The notes beneath the pieces are model-generated. The model saw nothing but the letters and a program-made list of their open reading frames with translations, did not search any database and was not told where the DNA came from. Shown here in pieces: positions 13,812-19,382 of a stretch of DNA of 19,382 bases. Numbering within the stretch: the stretch's first letter is position 1; every line of letters starts with the position of its first letter. The stretch comes from JAOTYV01 sp041557595. GTDB taxonomy: Bacteria > Pseudomonadota > Alphaproteobacteria > UBA8366. The stretch covers positions 1 to 19,382 of the forward strand of contig JBFFGE010000080.1 of the NCBI GenBank assembly GCA_041557595.1, given 5' to 3'. The position numbers and the translations under genes were made by a program.

Positions 13812-15071
13812 ATGCTCGCCAATGCGAACACGCCCTTGCCCGTAACCGGGGAATCGGGGCATCCGACCCTGAAGCGCAGCCTGACATTGCCGATGGTCGT
13901 GTTGTACGGCTTGGGCACGACGGTCGGCGCCGGGATTTATGTGCTGATCGGGAAAGTCGCGGGGTTGGCGGGGTTCCTGACGCCGCTGGCATTTCTCGTG
14001 GCCGCCGCGATCATGGCGTTTACGGTCTTTTCCTTTGCCGAGTTATCCGCGCGGTTCCCGGAGAGCGCCGGCGAGGCGGTCTACGTCTACCAGGGCTTCC
14101 GCAGGCGTCTGCTTTCGGTCCTGGTCGGTCTGACCGTCGCCTTCATGGGCATCGTGTCCAGCGGCGCCATCATCCACGGCTTCATCGGCTATCTGGGGCA
14201 ATACCTGGACGCCCCGGCGCAGTGGGAAATCGTTGCCGTGGTGGCGATCTTGACCACGGTCGCCGCCTGGGGGATCACCGAATCCGTGGCCGTCGCAGCG
14301 GTCGCGACGATCATCGAGGTCGGCGGCCTGTTGATCGTGATCGGCGGCGCGCTGTTCCACCTGCCGGAGGCCCCGATCGACTGGTCGGGGTTTTTCGTCG
14401 CCGGCGATATGGCCGCCTGGAGCGGCGTTTTCGCCGGCGCGCTGCTCGCCTTCTATGCCTTCATCGGCTTCGAGGACATGGTCAATGTCGCCGAAGAAGT
14501 GAAAGACGTCCGGCGGGCGCTGCCCAAGGCGATCGTCCTGACCCTCCTCATCACGACGGCGCTTTACGTGGCCCTGGCGGTGGCAGCGGTCGCGATTGTG
14601 CCGCCGCAAACCCTTGCGGCATCCGACGCCCCCTTGGCCTTGCTGTTTGAGCGCAGTACGGGCGTGTCGCCCGTCGTGATCAGCCTCGTCGCGATGGTCG
14701 CCGTGCTGAACGGGGCGCTGATCCAGATCATCATGGCGGCGCGCGTCTTCTTCGGGCTCGGCAAGCAGGGCTGGCTGCCGAAAATCTTCAGCCGCATCCA
14801 CAGCGCGCGGCGAACCCCGGTCAATGCGACAATCTTCGTGGGGTTGGTCGTCTTGGCCTTCACCCTATTGCTGCCGATCGTCACGCTGGCGCGCATCACC
14901 TCGCTGGCTATGCTGGCCGTCTTTGTCGTGATCAACCTGGCTCTTTGGCGGATCAAGGTCCGGGATGGGGATACGGTTGCCGGCCCGTGCTACCCGCTCT
15001 GGGTGCCGGTTCTTGGCTGCGTCGCGAGTTTCGGTTTCTTGGCGGGCCAGCTCTACATGCTCTTGTCGTGA
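13812..15071 (+). CDS. APC-superfamily amino-acid permease
   Basis: This inner-membrane secondary transporter of 419 aa has about 11 to 12 hydrophobic helices. Helix 1 carries the substrate-binding glycine-rich motif GTTVGAGIYVLIG (34-46). Helix 6 contains FYAFIGFEDMVNVAEEVKD, a strongly conserved block of amino acid-polyamine-organocation permeases, and KQGWLPKIFSRIH is the usual loop before a late helix. It is somewhat shorter than the common 450-500 aa members. No strong ribosome-binding site precedes the ATG at 13812, so the start is less certain; the conserved part begins around residue 20. It is convergent with an amino-acid-oxidase-type gene ten bases away, suggesting uptake coupled to oxidation of an amino acid. 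The substrate cannot be read from the sequence. Confidence 0.9.
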   Translation: MLANANTPLPVTGESGHPTLKRSLTLPMVVLYGLGTTVGAGIYVLIGKVAGLAGFLTPLAFLVAAAIMAFTVFSFAELSARFPESAGEAVYVYQGFRRRLLSVLVGLTVAFMGIVSSGAIIHGFIGYLGQYLDAPAQWEIVAVVAILTTVAAWGITESVAVAAVATIIEVGGLLIVIGGALFHLPEAPIDWSGFFVAGDMAAWSGVFAGALLAFYAFIGFEDMVNVAEEVKDVRRALPKAIVLTLLITTALYVALAVAAVAIVPPQTLAASDAPLALLFERSTGVSPVVISLVAMVAVLNGALIQIIMAARVFFGLGKQGWLPKIFSRIHSARRTPVNATIFVGLVVLAFTLLLPIVTLARITSLAMLAVFVVINLALWRIKVRDGDTVAGPCYPLWVPVLGCVASFGFLAGQLYMLLS

Positions 15072-15081
15072 CCGGCCCAAC

Positions 15082-16248
15082 TTATGCCAGCACGCCGGCC
15101 TCCGGCTCCGCCCGCCCCTCGGCCACGCGCTTGCAGTGAAACCGCTCCAGGTCGATCGTCTCGAACCGGCCGGCCAGGATCAGTTCCGACAGCGCCCGGC
15201 CGGCCGCCGGTGCGTGTTGCAGCCCATGGCCGCTGAAACCGGTCGCCATCAGCATGTTCTCCGGCCCGCCCGGCCAGGACCCGATCAGCATATTGCCGTC
15301 GAAATGGTTATAGGCGTAGTGGCAGGGCCAGGCGTTCCTCAGCTTCAAGGTCTCGAACGCCGGGACCATGCGCGCCAGTTTCGGCCAGAGTCCGGTTTCG
15401 AAGATGCCGTGATCGACGGTCCAATCGAACCCGCCGGCGCGGCTGAAATCGGTGTTGCCGCAGATGAAGCCCCTGCCTTCGGGCCGAATGCCGACCGGCT
15501 GACCGTCCAGGGTCTGCGGGGTGATGCCGATCGGCTCGGCCGGCTCGAAATAAAACGTGGCGCGCGGCAGCGGCGCCACCGGGATCTCGAAACCGGCCAT
15601 CCGGCAGATCTCGCCCGCCCAGGCGCCGGTATTGTTGACCAGGGTCCGGCACGGCAGGCGGCGGCCATCGGCCAGTTCCACTGCGCGCACCGCCCCTCGG
15701 GAGCACTCGATGCCGGTCACCTCGGCGTCGATATACGCGGCGCCCAGCGCGCGCGCCTTGCGCCGCAGCCCGGTCAACGCGCCATGCGGGTCGAGCCAGC
15801 CGTCATTCGGCGAATGGGCGGCGCACACGATGGTGTCGGTACGGAAGCACGGGTACAGCGCCGCCACCCCGGGCCCGTCGAGCAGCCGCACGTCGCAACC
15901 CATGGCGATTTGAAAGTCGTAATTGGCCCGCATCACGGCGGCCTGTTCCTCGGTGTTCGAAATGAACAGATACCCATGCCGATAGAAGTCGAGATGCGCC
16001 GCCTCCCCATCGATTGCCATCAGTTCCGCGAAATTGCCGTAAACCTCGTGACCATAGCGCGACATGCGGATGTTTTCTTCCTGACTGAACAGGATTCGCA
16101 CCCCCGCATTGGAGCGCGCCGAGGCCGCATGCGCATAGGTCGGATCCTTCTCGATCACCGTAACGCGCAACGAAGGGTCGCGCGTCAACAGGTGATACGC
16201 GGTGCTGCTGCCGTGCAACCCGCCGCCGATAATGATGATGTCATGCAT
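15082..16248 (-). CDS. FAD-dependent oxidoreductase, DAO (glycine/D-amino acid oxidase) family
   Basis: The product has 388 aa from the ATG at 16248, beginning MHDIIIIGGGLHGSSTAYHL, a Rossmann dinucleotide-binding motif for FAD (Gly8, Gly10, Gly13), with Glu33 at the end of the second strand. SARSNAGVR (43-51) and the C-terminal ATGFSGHGLQHAPAAGRAL are typical of the DAO family, which oxidises amines and amino acids such as glycine, sarcosine or D-amino acids. There is no signal peptide, so it acts in the cytoplasm or at its membrane face. A frame extension of 14 residues upstream is unlike the family and is not used; GGAA precedes the chosen ATG. It is convergent with the permease. The specific substrate is unknown. 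The IS66 element and a repeat cluster lie upstream of it. Confidence 0.9.
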   Translation of the reverse strand: MHDIIIIGGGLHGSSTAYHLLTRDPSLRVTVIEKDPTYAHAASARSNAGVRILFSQEENIRMSRYGHEVYGNFAELMAIDGEAAHLDFYRHGYLFISNTEEQAAVMRANYDFQIAMGCDVRLLDGPGVAALYPCFRTDTIVCAAHSPNDGWLDPHGALTGLRRKARALGAAYIDAEVTGIECSRGAVRAVELADGRRLPCRTLVNNTGAWAGEICRMAGFEIPVAPLPRATFYFEPAEPIGITPQTLDGQPVGIRPEGRGFICGNTDFSRAGGFDWTVDHGIFETGLWPKLARMVPAFETLKLRNAWPCHYAYNHFDGNMLIGSWPGGPENMLMATGFSGHGLQHAPAAGRALSELILAGRFETIDLERFHCKRVAEGRAEPEAGVLA

Positions 16249-16410
16249 GCAAGATTTCCAATCCCGGATTCGGCCTTTGCGCCGCGGCATGACGCTGTCT
16301 CAGCCGCGCGCCCGCGACAACCCGCAGGCTCCGCCGTCACAGTGTAAGGATTGAAATACGATAGAGAAACTTGGTGGTGGAGCCAGTCTCGAGCGAACCC
16401 GTCTCTGCCG

Positions 16411-16584
16411 AATTCCCTGTTAAACAGGGAAAATACAGGGAATTTCCTCAATATTGGGGTATTTTGAGTGTCTTGCCCCCTCGTAACACACTGCAATTAC
16501 GCCAATTTTTGAGCAATTTCCCTGCGCATAAGAACAGGGAATTCAAATCATTGAACAGGGAAATTTTCTGAAGGAACAGGGAAA
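16411..16584. repeat. Cluster of AACAGGGAA repeats in both orientations
   Basis: Seven copies of a CAGGGAA core are visible. Five are direct, cored on AACAGGGAA or ACAGGGAA near 16423, 16435, 16533, 16554 and 16575. Two are reversed, TTCCCTGTT at 16413-16421 and TTTCCCTG at 16517-16524. The first pair forms TTCCCTGTTAAACAGGGAA, a 9-bp inverted repeat around one base (16413-16431). The last direct copy runs into the IS66 target duplication. The cluster resembles dispersed AT-rich intergenic repeats I associate with some alphaproteobacterial genomes, but that is recollection; it cannot be tested from this window. Confidence 0.72.
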
Positions 16585-16589
16585 CTCAA
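16582..16589. repeat. IS66 target-site duplication, left copy
   Basis: AAACTCAA immediately precedes the left end of the element and is repeated exactly at 19358-19365. Eight bases is the normal duplication length of the IS66 family. Confidence 0.93.
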
Positions 16590-16610
16590 GTAAGCGTCCA
16601 TTGATCGCAC
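16590..16610 (+). repeat. IS66 left terminal inverted repeat
   Basis: The tip reads GTAAGCGTCCATTGATCGCA and one further C. It matches the reverse complement of 19337-19357 at 19 of 21 positions, differing only at positions 14 and 15 (GA versus TC). Confidence 0.93.
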
Positions 16611-16679
16611 AGTTGTTCTCGGCCTGACGGTTGCGATCTTTTCTTTCACGGCGAAGTCTGTGGAAGAGGAGGGACGATC

Positions 16680-17360
16680 ATGCCGCGAATGGAGAAAACG
16701 AAGCGTGCGGAGCTGGAGGCTTTCTGGCGTGCGCATTTGGAAGACTGGGCTGCAAGCAACTTGAATCAACGGGAATATTGCGAGGCGCATGGCCTGCCGT
16801 TGAAGCGGTTCGGCAACTGGCGGGCGAAGTTCAAGCATGACGCTCCGGCACCTGCCCGCAAGCTGCTCTATCGCCGTGGTGGTAGCCTTAGTCCTAGTGC
16901 TAGTCCTAGGACTAGGGAAATTCCCGCACCTGCAGGCTACATCCCGACCGGCAAGACAAGTGGCCAAGTGGGACGCCGCAATTACAGCAAGGCGGGCAAG
17001 CGCCGCATCGTCGAGGAGGCCTGCCGGGAGGGTGCATCGGTCTCGGGTATTGCCAGGAAGTACGGCATATCAACCAGCGTGCTGTTCCGCTGGCGCAAAG
17101 CGTTCGGCATGGATACGGCCAGCCGCATCGTGCCGGTCACGATCACCGAAGCGCCCGACAATGTCCCCGATTGTCTTGCCGATCTACCGGCCATGTTGGC
17201 GCAGGAAACGCCGCCGGCCGGGCCGATGTTCGTCGAGCAGTCAACTTCCGGCATCGAGGTCGAGCTGGTTGGCGGTCGCCGCGTGCGCTTCGAGCGCGAT
17301 GCCGATCCCGAGACTGTGCACCGGCTCGTCGCCTTGCTGGAAGGAGACGTTCCATGTTGA
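16680..17360 (+). CDS. tnpA: IS66-family accessory transposition protein TnpA
   Basis: This 226-aa DNA-binding protein is encoded by the first IS66 gene. Residues 8-52 form a helical unit (WRAHLEDWAASNLNQREYC followed by HGLPLKRFGNWRAKF) found at the front of some IS66 and related accessory proteins. Residues 69-80 are a low-complexity SLSPSASPRTRE linker. Residues 101-142 are the usual helix-turn-helix (KRRIVEEAC, then VSGIARKYGISTSVLFRWRK). The C-terminal part has the EVELVGGRRVRFE block followed by VHRLVALLEG, common in IS66 TnpA. Ordinary TnpA is about 100-150 aa, so the front unit and linker make this one long. GGAGGG precedes the ATG. The stop overlaps the tnpB start by seven bases. Confidence 0.92.
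   Translation: MPRMEKTKRAELEAFWRAHLEDWAASNLNQREYCEAHGLPLKRFGNWRAKFKHDAPAPARKLLYRRGGSLSPSASPRTREIPAPAGYIPTGKTSGQVGRRNYSKAGKRRIVEEACREGASVSGIARKYGISTSVLFRWRKAFGMDTASRIVPVTITEAPDNVPDCLADLPAMLAQETPPAGPMFVEQSTSGIEVELVGGRRVRFERDADPETVHRLVALLEGDVPC
16884..16919 (+). repeat. Hexanucleotide CTAG array inside tnpA
   Basis: Four CTAG tetramers occur exactly six bases apart (16894, 16900, 16906, 16912), preceded by a degenerate TTAG unit. They code for the SPSASPRTR linker, and 16900-16915 is a perfect palindrome, CTAGTCCTAGGACTAG. CTAG is generally rare in proteobacterial DNA, so four in 22 bases point to local repeat expansion. Confidence 0.8.
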
Positions 17361-17707
17361 TGCAGCCTTCCGGCGTCAAAGTACACCTGGCAGTTGGATA
17401 TACCGACATGCGGAAGGGGCTAGACGGGCTCGCTATGCTGGTCCAAGGCGTGCTGAAACAGGATCCGTTCTCGGGTCACCTGTTCGCCTTCCGTGGGCGC
17501 AAGGCGAATCTGATCAAGATCCTTTACTGGGACGGCACAGGCCTGTGTCTGTTCTCCAAGCGATTGGAGGAAGGCCGCTTTGCCTGGCCATCGGCTGACG
17601 AGGCCGGCGATACGGTGAGCCTGACTTCGGTGCAGCTATCCATGCTGGTCGAGGGCATCGACTGGCGCGCGCCGGAACGCCGCTGGCGACCGGCCCTTGC
17701 CGGCTGA
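17354..17707 (+). CDS. tnpB: IS66-family transposition protein TnpB (Orf2)
   Basis: This 117-aa protein is the conserved second IS66 product, needed for transposition though its mechanism is not settled. Family blocks are VHLAVGYTDMRKGLDGLAMLV, FSGHLFAFRGRKANLIKILYWDGTGLCLFSKRLEEGRF and the C-terminal LEGIDWRAP-like stretch. The length is normal. The ATG at 17354 lies inside the end of tnpA (7-nt overlap ATGTTGA), implying translational coupling, and GGAG is placed before it. Confidence 0.95.
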   Translation: MLMQPSGVKVHLAVGYTDMRKGLDGLAMLVQGVLKQDPFSGHLFAFRGRKANLIKILYWDGTGLCLFSKRLEEGRFAWPSADEAGDTVSLTSVQLSMLVEGIDWRAPERRWRPALAG

Positions 17708-17783
17708 CGTCCGGACTGCGACGGATTGACTCACGCACGAGATAGGGTTCGGCGCGTGGCCCTTGCGGGCGTAGAATCAATCC

Positions 17784-19331
17784 ATGGAGATCGATCTCGC
17801 CGCCCTGCCGGATGATGTCGAAACGCTGCATCACCTGATCGGCAATCTCGTTGCGGCCCGCGAGCATGAGCGGGCAGAGGCCCTTGCCGAGATCGACCGG
17901 CTGCGCCATATCGTCAAGCTGCTGCAGCGCAACCGCTTCGGCCAACGCTCCGAACGTCTCGACAGCGACCATATGCTGCTCGGCCTCGATGATGTCGATG
18001 CCGACATCGGCCGTGCAGAAGCCGGCTTGCCGGCAAGGTCAGCGGCAAAGGCGGAAGCGGCGGCCAGCCCCGTTGAACGTCCCGCCCTGCCCGACCATCT
18101 CGAACGCGAGAACGTCAGGCTCGATATCGATACCGAGAACTGCCCGGCCTGCGGTAGCGCCATCCATGCTATTGGCGAGACCGTCTCGGAGATGCTCGAC
18201 TGGGTCCCGGGGCGGCTGCGCGTCATCCGCACCCGCCGGCCCCGCTATGGTTGCCGGGCCTGCGGCACCATCCATCAGGCGCCGGCACCCGAACGTCCGA
18301 TCGCCAAGGGCCTGGCCAGCGCCGGCTTGCTGGCGCATGTGCTGGTGAGCAAGTACTGCGATCACCAGCCGCTTTATCGCCAGTCACAGATCTTCGCCCG
18401 GCATGGCATTCGTCTCAACCGCTCGACGCTGGCCAACTGGGTCGGTGGTGCTACCTGGTGGCTGGAGCCGCTGCACAACAGGCTGGCAGAGCATATATTT
18501 GCCTCCACCAAGCTGTTTGCCGACGACACGCCGATCCCGGTGCTGGATCCCGGCCGCGGCCGCACTCGAACCGGAAGGCTGTGGGTCTATGCCCGCGATG
18601 ACCGGCCATGGGGCGGGCCGGACCCGCCGGCGGCGGTCTACTTCTACAGCCGGGATCGCAGGGCCGAACGCCCGGCCGGCCATCTCGAAAGCTTCCGCGG
18701 CATCCTGCAGGTCGATGGCTACGCCGGCTTCGAGCAGCTGACCCGACGCGGCGACATCATGCTGGCCGCCTGCTGGGCGCACACAAGGCGCAAGTTTTAC
18801 GATGTCCACAAGGCGACCGCCTCCCCGATCGCGGCCGAGGCCCTTGACCGGATCGGCCGGCTCTATGCCATCGAGAAGGCGATCCACGGTCAAAGCCAGA
18901 ACGAGCGCCTGCGCATGCGCCAAGCCCGATCGCGGCCGCTCGTAGAAGCCCTAAAGCCCTGGCTGGAGGACCGGCTCGCCCGTGTGCCGATGCGCAGCGC
19001 ACTGGCCGAAGCCATTCGCTATGCGCTCGCCCGCTGGCCGGCGCTGTGCCGCTTCCTCGAGGACGGGCGCATCGAGCTCGACAACAATGCGGTCGAACGC
19101 GCCATCCGTCCTGTTGCCTTGGGGCGCAAGAACCATCTGTTCGCCGGCTCCGACGGCGGCGCGGACCGATGGGCCATCGTCACATCGCTGATTGCCACCG
19201 CGAAACTCAACGGCGTCGAGCCCTATGCGTATCTGAAGGACGTTATCGAACGCATGACTGACGATCATCCCCTGAGCAAAATCGACGAGCTGCTGCCCTG
19301 GAATTGGAAAACCTCAGACGTCGAAACGTGA
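17784..19331 (+). CDS. tnpC: IS66-family DDE transposase TnpC
   Basis: This 515-aa enzyme cuts and joins the element's ends. An N-terminal helical coiled-coil region (about 9-60, ending RFGQRSERLD) is followed by a zinc-finger-like unit with Cys120/Cys123 (CPAC) and Cys157/Cys160 (CRAC). The catalytic domain has candidates Asp247 or Asp248 (FADDTPIP), Asp311 (QVDGYAGF) and Glu438 (DNNAVERAIRP). The C-terminal IS66 tail includes RKNHLFAGSDGGADRWA and LNGVEPYAYLKDV. The length is typical and no frameshift is seen. It begins 76 bases after tnpB and ends 26 bases before the right tip. Its ribosome-binding site is weak. Confidence 0.96.
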   Translation: MEIDLAALPDDVETLHHLIGNLVAAREHERAEALAEIDRLRHIVKLLQRNRFGQRSERLDSDHMLLGLDDVDADIGRAEAGLPARSAAKAEAAASPVERPALPDHLERENVRLDIDTENCPACGSAIHAIGETVSEMLDWVPGRLRVIRTRRPRYGCRACGTIHQAPAPERPIAKGLASAGLLAHVLVSKYCDHQPLYRQSQIFARHGIRLNRSTLANWVGGATWWLEPLHNRLAEHIFASTKLFADDTPIPVLDPGRGRTRTGRLWVYARDDRPWGGPDPPAAVYFYSRDRRAERPAGHLESFRGILQVDGYAGFEQLTRRGDIMLAACWAHTRRKFYDVHKATASPIAAEALDRIGRLYAIEKAIHGQSQNERLRMRQARSRPLVEALKPWLEDRLARVPMRSALAEAIRYALARWPALCRFLEDGRIELDNNAVERAIRPVALGRKNHLFAGSDGGADRWAIVTSLIATAKLNGVEPYAYLKDVIERMTDDHPLSKIDELLPWNWKTSDVET

Positions 19332-19336
19332 CTGAC

Positions 19337-19357
19337 GTGCGAGAAATGGACGCTTAC
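19337..19357 (-). repeat. IS66 right terminal inverted repeat
   Basis: Read on the minus strand this tip begins GTAAGCGTCCATTTCTCGCA, the partner of the left end. The element ends at base 19357, directly before the duplicated target. Confidence 0.93.
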
Positions 19358-19365
19358 AAACTCAA
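19358..19365. repeat. IS66 target-site duplication, right copy
   Basis: AAACTCAA repeats the eight bases before the left end. The remaining 17 bases of the window continue the interrupted host sequence with TCGAGTTTCAGGC. Confidence 0.93.
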
Positions 19366-19382
19366 TCGAGTTTCAGGCAACC

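Larger units (their letters stand above)
16249..16589. other. Intergenic region with repeat cluster, upstream of the IS66 element
   Basis: This 341-bp stretch has no supported gene. The first 100 bases should contain the promoter of the FAD oxidoreductase. From 16411 onward it is notably AT-rich and made up of short AACAGGGAA-type repeats in both orientations. Open frames crossing it are low-complexity products of the repeat and are not called as genes. Confidence 0.7.
16590..19357 (+). mobile_element. Complete IS66-family insertion sequence, 2768 bp
   Basis: The element runs from GTAAGCGTCCATT at its left tip to the inverted copy at its right tip. The 21-bp terminal repeats agree at 19 positions, and both start with GTAAGCG, typical of IS66. 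It carries the family's three genes in order, tnpA, tnpB and tnpC, all open. A perfect 8-bp duplication AAACTCAA flanks it. Intact genes, matching ends and an undecayed duplication suggest a recent insertion and a potentially active element. It landed at the edge of the AACAGGGAA repeat cluster, not in a gene visible here. Confidence 0.95.

Noticed and set aside
14965..16347. 460-codon plus-strand frame opposite the FAD oxidoreductase
   Set aside because: It is antisense to a gene with clear FAD motifs and has no recognisable domain.
16371..16571. Short plus-strand open frame across the AACAGGGAA cluster
   Set aside because: Its translation simply reads the repeat (KNREF/LNREIF-like units); no ribosome-binding site and no family.
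16411..16584. CRISPR array
   Set aside because: The repeat core is only about 9 bases, occurs in both orientations, spacers are irregular and no cas gene is near.
1..19382. tRNA, rRNA, riboswitch, prophage or integrase-type mobile element other than IS66
   Set aside because: No cloverleaf, conserved aptamer, integrase or phage gene could be recognised on either strand.

Overview
This window looks like a chromosomal segment of a GC-rich alphaproteobacterium, probably Rhodospirillales or Rhizobiales-like. The evidence is the fix/cco gene order, the base composition, and the protein styles of the universal stress protein, FixH/FixI and the IS66 element. The taxon is an inference; there is no rRNA or other marker gene here. 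It reads as a low-oxygen respiration and stress island, followed by an amino-acid transport/oxidation pair and an intact insertion sequence.

Layout. 1-215 is non-coding, with two hairpins. 216-2201 (minus strand) holds a 119-aa conserved protein of unknown function behind a tandem-domain universal stress protein, then a small heat-shock protein of the Hsp20 family. 2401-3637 holds an L,D-transpeptidase facing an alanine-rich, coiled-coil, Lpp-like lipoprotein that ends in lysine. 3822-4958 is a two-gene YeeE/YedE sulfur-transport-type pair. A 60-aa two-helix membrane protein (4971-5153, minus) lies divergent to the oxidase operon. 5337-13041 is a complete, tightly packed cbb3 cytochrome oxidase cluster ccoNOQP-ccoGHIS, with structural genes followed by copper/assembly genes, the last three junctions being 4-nt ATGA overlaps. 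13090-13629 (minus) is a hemerythrin-domain protein. 13812-15071 is an APC-type amino-acid permease, convergent with a DAO-family FAD oxidoreductase (15082-16248, minus). 16411-16584 is a cluster of short AACAGGGAA-type repeats. Next to it sits a complete IS66-family element (16590-19357, tnpA-tnpB-tnpC), with matching ends and a perfect 8-bp target duplication AAACTCAA.

How it works together. Nearly every intergenic promoter region from the stress protein to the hemerythrin carries a sequence matching, or one base off, the FNR/FixK/Anr operator TTGAY-N4-RTCAA. The sites are at 1584, 2266, 2330, 3728, 5247 and 13697, and several serve divergent pairs. The simplest reading is one oxygen-responsive regulon: the high-affinity oxidase and its copper-loading machinery, a di-iron O2-binding-type protein, stress proteins, an envelope-anchoring pair and a sulfur transporter, switched on together when oxygen falls. 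The regulator gene itself is not in the window.

The cbb3 genes, the stress proteins and the IS66 element are ordinary members of known families. The most unusual material is the shared operator layout, the transpeptidase/Lpp-like pair, the unnamed small proteins tied to the same operators, and the repeat cluster interrupted by IS66.
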